DNA of 64,000 bases from positions 215,753-279,752 of the forward strand of contig QLTU01000001.1 of assembly GCA_003268905.1 (NCBI GenBank), written 5' to 3'. Positions 57,130 through 64,000 of this stretch are shown here, piece by piece (the first letter of the stretch is position 1; each line of letters opens with the position of its first letter). Source of the DNA: Acidovorax defluvii (GTDB lineage Bacteria; Pseudomonadota; Gammaproteobacteria; Burkholderiales; Burkholderiaceae_C). The notes below the pieces were generated by a model. That model made no database searches. It had not been told where the DNA came from and saw nothing but the letters and a program-made list of their open reading frames with translations. A program made the translations under genes and the position numbers.

Positions 57130-58329
57130 TCAGGCCTGTTCGATCACCGGGGTGCGGTGCGCCAGCCAGGCCAGTGCGCCGGTCAGCAGCGCCATTGCCC
57201 CACAGAAAATCACGATGGCCACCGTCAGGCCCAGGTGGTCCGACAGCCAGCCCACACCCAGAATGGGCACGATGGTGCCCAGATACCCCACCACCAGATA
57301 CGTGGACAACAGCCCTGACCGGTTCTGCGGGCCAGCCACCTTGTTCACGATGGCAATGCCCGCCAGGTTGACCAGACCGTGGCCCGCTGCCGTGGTGAGC
57401 ACGCTCAGCACAAACAGCAGCGGCAGATTGGTGTAGGTGGTGGCTATCAGCAAGAAATTGCACACCGCCAGCAAACCCAGCCCCGCGATGGCGCAGGTCT
57501 TGGTGTGCACCGGCCGGGCCAGCCACTGAAAGCCGGCAGAGAGAAACAAGATCATGGCAATCGACAGGCCACTCACGGCCGGCCCGTGCCAGGGGACCAT
57601 GAGCGCCATGAAACTCGGTGCCAGCGATGCATAAAGGCCAAAGATGCCGAAGGTGCTGAACGCCCCCAGACTGGCAATCAGAAAAGGGCGGCGCAGGGCG
57701 GGCTGCGGCAGCGTGATGCGCGGCAGCCAGTCATGCAAGGCAAACCGCCCTGGCGCGGCGGCAGAAGCCGGGCGGGGCAGCTGCACCTGGTGCAATGCAT
57801 AAATCGCCAGCCCCCCCAGCACCACGCTGGGTGCATAGGCCGTCACCAGCGGCTGCGGCACCCACTGGGCCATCAACCCGCCCACCAGCGGCCCCAGCCC
57901 AAAACCCAGCGCCATGGCAAAACTGGTCATGGCCGAGGCACGCATCACGTTGCTGCTGCGGTTCAGTTGCGTCAGGCCGATCGACGCCGAGGTGGTGATC
58001 ATTCCCGAGGCAATGCCGATCAACACGCGGCTGACCACGAACGACGCCACGCTCCAGGCCAGCGCCGACAGCAGCACCCCGGCCGTGACCAGCACCAGAC
58101 CCTGGCGCAGCACCGGCAAAAAACCAAACCGGTCGCTCAGCCGCCCCAGAAACAGCAGGCTGGCCAGCGCCCCGAACATGTAGGCCACATAGGTGCCCGT
58201 GATGTGGCTGGGCTGCAAGCCCCAGTGGGCCTGGTACAGCGGATACAGCGGGCTGGCCAGGGCGGTGCCCATGACCCCCACACACATGGCAAAACACACC
58301 CAGGCAAACGGAGGCCAATGACGTTGCAT
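57130..58329 (-). CDS. MFS transporter
   Basis: A 399-residue inner-membrane protein with about twelve helices. The major-facilitator loop motif after the second helix reads LFLGRLSDRFGFLPVLRQGL; the second half has a related WLSDHLGLTV. The family includes drug and sugar-efflux permeases; the substrate cannot be inferred. The start MQRHWPPFAWVCFAMCVG is chosen; the frame upstream lacks membrane-protein character. Confidence 0.88.
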   Translation of the reverse strand: MQRHWPPFAWVCFAMCVGVMGTALASPLYPLYQAHWGLQPSHITGTYVAYMFGALASLLFLGRLSDRFGFLPVLRQGLVLVTAGVLLSALAWSVASFVVSRVLIGIASGMITTSASIGLTQLNRSSNVMRASAMTSFAMALGFGLGPLVGGLMAQWVPQPLVTAYAPSVVLGGLAIYALHQVQLPRPASAAAPGRFALHDWLPRITLPQPALRRPFLIASLGAFSTFGIFGLYASLAPSFMALMVPWHGPAVSGLSIAMILFLSAGFQWLARPVHTKTCAIAGLGLLAVCNFLLIATTYTNLPLLFVLSVLTTAAGHGLVNLAGIAIVNKVAGPQNRSGLLSTYLVVGYLGTIVPILGVGWLSDHLGLTVAIVIFCGAMALLTGALAWLAHRTPVIEQA

Positions 58330-58703
58330 AAGTGTTGAATGAAGAGACCGGCAGGCCCCGAGAGCGCTGCGTTCGTCGATGGAAAAAGGATACGAAGAGA
58401 TTGGAAAAACTGCGAGTGCCGCACGCGGCCTGCGGGCGCACATGGCATTCTGAAGCAGGGGATTGCAGACGGCGTTGCTGGCCACGACCGTCACTACCCA
58501 GCCGGTCATTTTACGAACACCCCCCCCAGCGTGCCCGCACCCCCGCGACACCCGGCCCCTTGCAGCAGCTGCGCCACAAACTGCATGCCCGCGCACCCCA
58601 ACGCGCACTGTTTGATCCAGCACCACCTGGACCCCAACCGCCCACGCGATCGCAGGCGCGCCCGGAGGTCTGGAATGACCTTTTCAATAAAGTGGTTACC
58701 ACC
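58330..58703. other. Divergent intergenic region, no gene seen
   Basis: About 370 bases between the MFS gene and the cytochrome gene. Open frames cross it, but none has family-like sequence. Promoters for both genes should lie here; no clear hexamer pair was found. A TTGTCGC-like or FNR-like palindrome was looked for and not seen. Confidence 0.5.
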
Positions 58704-59363
58704 ATGATCAAGCGCATAGCACTGATGACCGCATTGATGGCTGCACTTGTCGCGCCGCCCGTGGTGGCCCAGCCTGCCAAGGCCCGCGCCACCGCCAACG
58801 TGGACCTGGACGCACGCTTCAAGGAAGCACAAACCAGCCCCCAGCTGGCCGATGACCTCTACAAGGTGGGCCGCAAAGTGGCCGCCGTATGTGCCAACTG
58901 CCATGGTGAAGGCGGCACCAGCACCAAGCCTTCCATTCCCAACCTGGCCGGGCAGAACCCCGCCTATCTGCTCGAGCAGATGCGGCAATTTGCCGACGGC
59001 CGGCGCCGCAACGAGTTCATGGAAGGCATGATCCGCGCCATGAACAGCGACGAAAAAATTGGCATGGTGCTGTTCTATGCAGCGCAGCAAGTGGCCCACC
59101 AGACCCCCGCCAACCCCATGCTCGCAGCCAAGGGGCAGGAGTATTTCGAGAAAACCTGCTTTCGCTGCCATGGCACGGGAGGGCGTGGCAATGAGCAGAT
59201 TGCCCGCATCGCCGGGCAGCAGCCCGACTACCTGCGCCTGACGCTGCAGCGCTACCGCGCGGGCACCGGGGTGCGCGCCAACTCCATCATGACCCCCAAC
59301 ACCAAGCTGATGTCGGATGCCGACATCGAGGCCGTGGTGGCCTATGTCTCGTCGATGCCCTGA
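58704..59363 (+). CDS. c4-type dihaem cytochrome
   Basis: Periplasmic electron carrier of 219 residues. A signal peptide (about 1-22, ending PPVVAQ) is followed by two class I cytochrome c domains, each with a CxxCH haem site: VCANCHGEGG near residue 63 and CFRCHGTGGRG near 152, and distal methionines (EGMIRAMN, NSIMTPNTKLM). It is expected to shuttle electrons to a terminal oxidase. The ATG at 58704 (MIKRIALMTALMAAL) marks the signal peptide. Confidence 0.93.
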   Translation: MIKRIALMTALMAALVAPPVVAQPAKARATANVDLDARFKEAQTSPQLADDLYKVGRKVAAVCANCHGEGGTSTKPSIPNLAGQNPAYLLEQMRQFADGRRRNEFMEGMIRAMNSDEKIGMVLFYAAQQVAHQTPANPMLAAKGQEYFEKTCFRCHGTGGRGNEQIARIAGQQPDYLRLTLQRYRAGTGVRANSIMTPNTKLMSDADIEAVVAYVSSMP

Positions 59364-59408
59364 GCCTGCTGCGCCCTTGGGGTGCGCGCGCAAAAGTCAC
59401 CTGAATAT

Positions 59409-59467
59409 TGATAAAAAAGGCTCTGGCGCTTATTCAGCAAGCGCTTGCAGCTATTATTTTAATAGCA
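59409..59467 (+). repeat. Interspersed ~50-bp repeat, copy 14
   Basis: Forward copy: TGATAAAAAAGGCTCTGGCG followed by CTTATTCAGCAAGCGCTTGC and AGCTATTATTTTAATAGC. It lies between the convergent cytochrome and PaaK-like genes. Confidence 0.92.
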
Positions 59468-59470
59468 AAC

Positions 59471-60859
59471 TCAGGCCGTGCACGCCACGATGCGGCGGGC
59501 CTTGCCGCTGCGCCCCCGGGGCACGGGCAGGCCCAGCTCGGGTAGCACGCGCAGCCGGGGCACGCCCTGCGCCTTGGCAAAGGCCTTGAGCGCCGTGCAG
59601 CACCGGTCCATGGCCGCCTGCCCGGCCTCGCCCGCCGCAGGCAGGCGCAGCACCAACGTGTGGTCGTCCTGCTGGCGCAGATAAAAGTCAAACACGCCTG
59701 CGTCATCCTCCAGCACAGTGGACAAAGCCATTGGCAGCAGCGTGACCGGCCGGCCGCCCCGCCCCGCCATGTGCAAAGCGTCGTCCTGGCGCCCCTGCAC
59801 CCGTATCACCGGCAACGGCGAACCACATCCGCAGGGCCCGGCCTGCAGCGTGACCTGGTCGCCCAGGTCGTAGCGGATGAGGGGCTGCACGGTGTTGGCC
59901 AGGTTGGTCAGCAGCGCGCTGCACGAGGGCTGGCCCGCAGGCACGGGGCGATGGTGCTCGTCGACCGGCTCCAGGATCACCCAGTCGGCATTCAGGTGCA
60001 TGTGGCCATGGGCGCACTCCCAGCCCATGGTGAAAAACTCTGAAGCGCCATAGCTGTTGCGCACCGGGCAGTCCAGCCCCTGCGCGATGTGCGCGCGCAC
60101 GGTGGGGCTCAGCGTTTCACCACCGGTCCACACCTCTCGCGGTGCGATGCGCAAGGCGCCACTGCCCGCCTCGTCGGCCAGCAGCGCCGCTGCAGTGGGG
60201 TAAGTGGCCAGCACCGTGGGGGCGAAGTCATTGAGGGCGGCCACCAGCTCGGGCGTGGGCACCTGGATGGAGAAGCTGCGCGTGTTGCCCGCCAGCCAGG
60301 GGTTGAGCGCGCGCAGCCGCTGCACCGAGACATAGCTGGCGAAATGCCCGCTGGTCGCGCCCACAAAGGCCATGCGCTCGGCCAGGCTCAGCGGGTCCAG
60401 CCAGCGCGCCAGCGGGCGCGGTGCGCAGCGGCGCAGCGCCTCCAGCGCGTCGTACACGGCCATGGCCTGCGCGTCCTGCACAAAAATACCCGGCTGGCCA
60501 CTGGTACCCGAGCTTTCCCACACCATGTAGCGGCCCTGCCAGGGCTGGGCGATGCGCGACGGGTCGGCAGTGAAGGCGCGCAGCGCATCCAGCGTGAGGC
60601 ATGGGTCGGTCACCCAGTCATCAAAGCGCTCCATCAGCTGCCCGCGCGTCACCACCGGCAAGTTCTGCAGCGGTGTGCGGGCCGTGGTGCGGGCGGCCAG
60701 CAGCTGCCGGTATAGGCGCGAGCCGGCCAGAGCCGCATCCAGCAGCAACGCCAGCCGCGCCTGCTGGCGCCGCGCCACGCCCTGGGCCGAATCACGGTTG
60801 ACCGCCATCACATCCAGCGACACCGCCGACATGCGCAGCGGGTCGAACACGGTGGTCAT
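59471..60859 (-). CDS. PaaK-like adenylate-forming enzyme
   Basis: A 462-residue protein of the ANL superfamily, phenylacetate-CoA ligase-like branch. The phosphate-binding loop is MVWESSGTSGQPGIFVQ near residue 112, the second motif NSYGASEFFTMGWECAHGH near 267, and a Cys-containing segment GPCGCGSPLPVI near 348. It should activate a carboxylic acid as acyl-AMP; the acceptor (CoA or other) and substrate are unknown. Its ATG overlaps the stop of the upstream dehydrogenase gene by four bases, so the two products are likely coordinated. Confidence 0.82.
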   Translation of the reverse strand: MTTVFDPLRMSAVSLDVMAVNRDSAQGVARRQQARLALLLDAALAGSRLYRQLLAARTTARTPLQNLPVVTRGQLMERFDDWVTDPCLTLDALRAFTADPSRIAQPWQGRYMVWESSGTSGQPGIFVQDAQAMAVYDALEALRRCAPRPLARWLDPLSLAERMAFVGATSGHFASYVSVQRLRALNPWLAGNTRSFSIQVPTPELVAALNDFAPTVLATYPTAAALLADEAGSGALRIAPREVWTGGETLSPTVRAHIAQGLDCPVRNSYGASEFFTMGWECAHGHMHLNADWVILEPVDEHHRPVPAGQPSCSALLTNLANTVQPLIRYDLGDQVTLQAGPCGCGSPLPVIRVQGRQDDALHMAGRGGRPVTLLPMALSTVLEDDAGVFDFYLRQQDDHTLVLRLPAAGEAGQAAMDRCCTALKAFAKAQGVPRLRVLPELGLPVPRGRSGKARRIVACTA

Positions 60860-61515
60860 TGCGGTGCCGCTCCGGCGGGCCAGCCCACGGTCTGCGCCAG
60901 CAACACCTGCTGGTTGGTTCCGAGCCCCATGGCCTGCGCCAGCGCAGGGCGGTCCAGCCAGGCCCGGATGACGGTGGCAAGCCCTGCAGAAGCGGCCTGC
61001 AGATAGACGTTTTGCGCCATGGCGCCCGCGGCAGCCGCAGCATAGGTGCTGCGCTGCTCGGCCGGCACCAGCTTCATGCGCGCATGGTCGGCCACATAGA
61101 CGAGATCGAGCGGGGCGCTGTCCACAAAATCCTGGTAACCCGTGACACGCCGCACGTCGGCGGCCACCGTGCGCTGCAACGCGTGGGCCTGCGGGTCATA
61201 GCGGTACAGGCCTTCGGGCAGGGCCACATACAGGTCCACCTCTTGTGCGTTCATGGCGCTGGGCGCGGTGCGCCCACCACTGTCGGGCCGGTTGACGCCC
61301 GCCGCAGCCCACAGCAGGTCTGACAGCACCGGCAGCGGCAGGGCCACGGGGTCGAATTCGCGCTGCGACTGGCGCCGGGCCAGCGCCTGCATCAGCGGCA
61401 GGCCGCCACCCTGCCGTGGCGGCGGCAGTGCCAGCACGGGGCTGCCATCGCCCGTGGGGGGCTCGGGGCGCAACTGCCCGATCAGCCCCAGCGCCATCTT
61501 GGTCAGCGGGTTCAT
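60856..61515 (-). CDS. SagB/ThcOx-type nitroreductase-family dehydrogenase
   Basis: A 219-residue FMN-binding nitroreductase-fold protein. It resembles the SagB/ThcOx branch: ALARRQSQREFDPVALPLPV near residue 45, LSDLLWAAAGVNRPDSGGRT, then NAQEVDLYVALPEGLYRYDP and the C-terminal AGAMAQNVYLQAASAGLATV. SagB-like enzymes oxidise azolines in peptide natural products, but other members have unknown roles, and no YcaO or cyclodehydratase gene is nearby. AAGGAG precedes the ATG. Coupled to the PaaK-like gene. Confidence 0.82.
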   Translation of the reverse strand: MNPLTKMALGLIGQLRPEPPTGDGSPVLALPPPRQGGGLPLMQALARRQSQREFDPVALPLPVLSDLLWAAAGVNRPDSGGRTAPSAMNAQEVDLYVALPEGLYRYDPQAHALQRTVAADVRRVTGYQDFVDSAPLDLVYVADHARMKLVPAEQRSTYAAAAAGAMAQNVYLQAASAGLATVIRAWLDRPALAQAMGLGTNQQVLLAQTVGWPAGAAPQ

Positions 61516-61633
61516 GTTCACTCCTTTGCAGAGGACCACCAGCCACCATCAGAACACAGCACCGACAGCCTGCCTACCCGAATCGCGCAAGCCTGCGCCA
61601 CCGGTGGGTGGATCACACGCCAGGGGTTTCAGG

Positions 61634-61690
61634 TAAAAATCGCCTCCAGCCCTTTATCCATGAGCGCGAGAAGCTATTATTTTCATAGCA
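61634..61690 (+). repeat. Interspersed ~50-bp repeat, copy 15
   Basis: Forward copy: TAAAAATCGCCTCCAGCCCT followed by TTATCCATGAGCGCGAGAAG and CTATTATTTTCATAGC. It lies between the dehydrogenase and rnhA genes. Confidence 0.88.
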
Positions 61691-61738
61691 TTAGACGCAA
61701 CGCTGGCAGGGCATACCTGCCGGATCTGGTCGAGAACT

Positions 61739-62188
61739 TCAGCGGCGCCCCAGGGCCTGTTCTACGCCGCGGTTGGCCAGGGCATCGGCGTGCTCGTTGC
61801 CCGGGTCACCCGAGTGCCCGCGCACCCAGCGCCAGTCAATGCGGTGCCCGGCGTTGGTGACCAGCGCATCCAGCCGCTGCCACAGCTCGACGTTTTTCAC
61901 GGGTTGCTTGGCGGCGGTGCGCCAGCCCCGCGCCTTCCAGCCATGGATCCATTCCGTGATGCCTTTGCGCACGTATTCGCTGTCGAGGTACAGCGTCACC
62001 GCGCAAGGCCGCTTGAGCGCAGACAGTGCCTCGATGACGGCCATCAGTTCCATGCGGTTGTTGGTGGTGCCAAGCTCCCCGCCAAAGAGTTCTTTTTCGA
62101 TGGTTCCTGAGCGCAGCACAACGCCCCAGCCGCCGGGGCCCGGATTGCCCTTGCAGGCGCCATCGGTGTATATCTCGATCTGATTCAA
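61739..62188 (-). CDS. rnhA: Ribonuclease HI
   Basis: Degrades RNA in RNA-DNA hybrids. The 149-residue protein has the catalytic carboxylates in [30 protein letters not shown] and [13 protein letters not shown], and the late aspartate in NEHADALAN. Its ATG overlaps the methyltransferase stop by four bases. Confidence 0.97.
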   Translation of the reverse strand: MNQIEIYTDGACKGNPGPGGWGVVLRSGTIEKELFGGELGTTNNRMELMAVIEALSALKRPCAVTLYLDSEYVRKGITEWIHGWKARGWRTAAKQPVKNVELWQRLDALVTNAGHRIDWRWVRGHSGDPGNEHADALANRGVEQALGRR

Positions 62189-63072
62189 ACTTTTTTCCTG
62201 TCTGTGGTGCCCGCCACTGCGGCGGCCACCAGGCTGGTGCGTTGAGAGGGTTTTTGGGTGGTGGCCCGGTTGGCCACGGGCACCGACGCAGCAGCGCGCT
62301 GCGGTGCCGTGCGCCAGGCAGGTTCAAGCAGGCGCATGCCATGCACACGCTTGACGGCCACCACAAAGTACGCGGCCCCGAGTATCGGCCACCAATGCTC
62401 ACCCAGGCGGTCCATCCAGGCAAATCTTTCCAGCCAGTGGTTGCTGCGCACGGCAGGCCGGTAGCAGCCAAAGCGCGCCGACTCCACTTCGAAGCTGAGC
62501 AACCGCAGCCAGTCACGCAGCCGGTGGTAACCGATGAACTCGCCCGCATCCGGCAGATACAGCCGGCCTCGTCCCATGCGCTGGTAAAGGCGCGCCCGGT
62601 GCTGGCGCAATGCCCACAGGCTGACCGGATTGAGCCCGCTGATCACCACCCGCCCCTCGGGCACCAGCACCCGCTCCACCTCGCGCAACGCGGCATGCGG
62701 ATCCAGGCTCTGCTCCAGCGTGTGGGGCAGCAGGACGAGGTCCAGGCTGTTGTCCGCAAAGGGCAGCGCCACCGGGTCGGCCAGCAGGGCCAGAAGGCGC
62801 AGGGAATCGGGCCCGGCCACGGCATCGGTGGTCGGCCGGGAAGCAACGCCAGCACCCGGCAACATGGCCAGGCCTTCTTCGCCCAGGGCAAGCCAGTGGT
62901 GCGGCATGCGGTTGGCGCGCAGGCCGTCCAGCATCGGAATGCCCAGCTGCAGGCCGTGGAAGCCAAAGATGTCCACCACCGCCTCGTCAAAGCGCTCTTG
63001 CTCCCACGCCAGCAGGTAGCGGCCGGGCGGGGAGTCGAACCAGTGGTGCAAACCTATAATTTGATTGCTCAT
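62185..63072 (-). CDS. SAM-dependent methyltransferase (YafS-like)
   Basis: A 295-residue class I methyltransferase-like protein. The post-SAM-site segments [20 protein letters not shown] and [20 protein letters not shown] fit the methyltransferase type 11 pattern; the usual glycine-rich motif I is weak. The gene order gloB | yafS-like | rnhA matches E. coli. The C-terminus is Ala/Thr/Arg-rich. The ATG ([17 protein letters not shown]) overlaps the gloB start codon on the opposite strand. Confidence 0.88.
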   Translation of the reverse strand: MSNQIIGLHHWFDSPPGRYLLAWEQERFDEAVVDIFGFHGLQLGIPMLDGLRANRMPHHWLALGEEGLAMLPGAGVASRPTTDAVAGPDSLRLLALLADPVALPFADNSLDLVLLPHTLEQSLDPHAALREVERVLVPEGRVVISGLNPVSLWALRQHRARLYQRMGRGRLYLPDAGEFIGYHRLRDWLRLLSFEVESARFGCYRPAVRSNHWLERFAWMDRLGEHWWPILGAAYFVVAVKRVHGMRLLEPAWRTAPQRAAASVPVANRATTQKPSQRTSLVAAAVAGTTDRKKV

Positions 63073-63844
63073 GAACTTGCTGCCGCTGCCCGCCTTTACC
63101 GACAACTACATCTGGATGCTGCACAACGCGCGGCAGGCCATTGTGGTGGATCCCGGAGACGCCACGCCCGTGCTGCAAACACTGCAGGCACAGGGACTGC
63201 AACTGCAGGCCATTCTAGTCACGCACCACCATGTCGATCACGTCGGCGGCGTGGATGCCTTGCGCGCGGCCACCGGCGCCCAGGTGTTCGGCCCGGCGCG
63301 CGAACGCATCCCCGAGCCGCTGGTGCGCCTGGCGCAAGGCGACACCGTGGAGGTGCTGGGCCTGCGGTTTTCGGTGCTGGATGTTCCGGGCCACACGGCC
63401 GGCCACATCGCCTATTACTGCCCCGACATGCAGGGCGCACCCCTGCTTTTTTGCGGCGACACCCTTTTCTCGGGAGGTTGCGGACGCCTTTTTGAGGGCA
63501 CGCCCGCGCAAATGCTGGCGTCCCTCGACCAGCTCGCCGCCCTGCCGGGTGACACCCGCGTATGCTGCACCCACGAATACACGCTCTCCAACCTGCGATT
63601 TGCGCGTGCGGTGGAACCTGGCAACCAGGCGCTGCTCCATTACAGCAGCCACTGCGAAAGCCTGCGTGCCCGGCAACTGCCCACGCTGCCCTCGCGCATG
63701 GCGCTGGAGCGTGACATCAACCCCTTTCTGCGGGTCCGCGAAACTGCGGTCGCTGCAGCCGCCCAGGGCTTTGATGCCCGGGTCCCACAACAAGACGCCG
63801 TGGCGGTGTTTGCCGCCCTGCGCCAATGGAAAAACGACTTCTGA
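63071..63844 (+). CDS. gloB: Hydroxyacylglutathione hydrolase (glyoxalase II)
   Basis: Metallo-beta-lactamase-fold enzyme of 257 residues hydrolysing S-lactoylglutathione in methylglyoxal detoxification. The metal site is [16 protein letters not shown] near residue 54, with [15 protein letters not shown] near 108, [18 protein letters not shown] near 133 and [14 protein letters not shown] near 168. The ATG at 63071 begins [17 protein letters not shown], typical of the family. It is divergent from the methyltransferase with overlapping start codons. Confidence 0.97.
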   Translation: MNLLPLPAFTDNYIWMLHNARQAIVVDPGDATPVLQTLQAQGLQLQAILVTHHHVDHVGGVDALRAATGAQVFGPARERIPEPLVRLAQGDTVEVLGLRFSVLDVPGHTAGHIAYYCPDMQGAPLLFCGDTLFSGGCGRLFEGTPAQMLASLDQLAALPGDTRVCCTHEYTLSNLRFARAVEPGNQALLHYSSHCESLRARQLPTLPSRMALERDINPFLRVRETAVAAAAQGFDARVPQQDAVAVFAALRQWKNDF

Positions 63845-64000
63845 TGAAAATTCTGCACTTCGCCTGCCTGGCAGGTCTGCTCTGGCTGACCGGCTGCGCA
63901 ACCAATGGCACCCCAGGTACCTCCGGCAATGGCCCGTTCAACAACGAATCTTCATCAGGCGCTACCAACCACACCCCCGTCATCCCCAACGGGCCTTTGA
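63844..64000 (+). CDS. Lipoprotein, N-terminal part (possibly MltD-type transglycosylase)
   Basis: The ATG uses the last base of the gloB stop (TGATG). The first residues [20 protein letters not shown] are a lipoprotein signal peptide with lipobox LTGC, followed by a Gly/Ser/Asn/Thr-rich linker. The frame runs off the window after 52 codons. In relatives gloB is commonly followed by a membrane-bound lytic transglycosylase D gene; that identity is inferred from context only. Confidence 0.7.
   Translation, partial: MKILHFACLAGLLWLTGCATNGTPGTSGNGPFNNESSSGATNHTPVIPNGPL

Overview
The window looks like a chromosomal segment of a high-GC beta-proteobacterium of the Comamonadaceae (Acidovorax-like). 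This is inferred from gene content, the gene order ilvI-ilvH-ilvC-pssA-leuA, protein family signatures and a characteristic short interspersed repeat; no database search was run. Almost everything is ordinary chromosomal housekeeping DNA. There is no prophage, insertion sequence, CRISPR array or plasmid function visible.

Layout. 1-6.1 kb: tRNA-Glu and tRNA-Ala behind gltX, then (all on the minus strand) purF, cvpA, a SPOR-domain protein and folC. 6.1-16.2 kb: an ArsC-like reductase, a glycine-zipper envelope protein, ppnP, argG, murB, yajQ, a retropepsin-like protease, a degenerate HD-domain protein, plsY, ybaK, an aldo/keto reductase and an alpha/beta hydrolase. 16.3-21.3 kb: prfB with a programmed frameshift, pepN, fbp and tRNA-Thr. 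21.3-28.4 kb: a looser region with a second-type peptide deformylase, a YbaN-like membrane protein, two identical tRNA-Asn genes, an LRR/protein-kinase fusion, the N-degron transferases aat and bpt, an IclR regulator and a PBP7-like endopeptidase. 28.5-35 kb: the branched-chain amino acid block (leuA with a leader-peptide attenuator, pssA, ilvC, ilvH, ilvI). 35.2-38.7 kb: an ECF-like sigma factor, DUF3619, DUF3106, RDD, dgkA and a LOG-family gene. 38.8-46.2 kb: P-II, nadE, a FemAB-like acyltransferase carrying an 87-bp tandem array, DUF2249 and nnrS behind an NsrR-like operator, cheW and soluble ppa. 46.3-51.7 kb: membrane pyrophosphatase hppA, an aldehyde dehydrogenase, DUF2889 and an SDR. 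51.7-57.1 kb: a PilJ-N sensor-like protein, the molybdenum cofactor genes moaA-mobA-(GNAT)-moeA and a thioredoxin-like protein. 57.1-64 kb: an MFS transporter, a c4-type cytochrome, a SagB-like dehydrogenase/PaaK-like ligase pair, rnhA, a methyltransferase, gloB and the start of a lipoprotein.

The most unusual features are mobile or repetitive at small scale. One family of about 50 bp occurs 15 times in 64 kb, and four copies lie in frame inside conserved genes (pepN, nadE, moeA, the FemAB-like gene), adding low-complexity peptide insertions. A second GC-rich family lies between genes twice and appears to have been captured and amplified five-fold in frame inside the FemAB-like gene. Regulatory devices readable from sequence are the prfB +1 frameshift, a leuA leader peptide with mutually exclusive hairpins, tRNA promoters embedded in the 3' ends of fbp and gltX, and an NsrR-like palindrome before nnrS.
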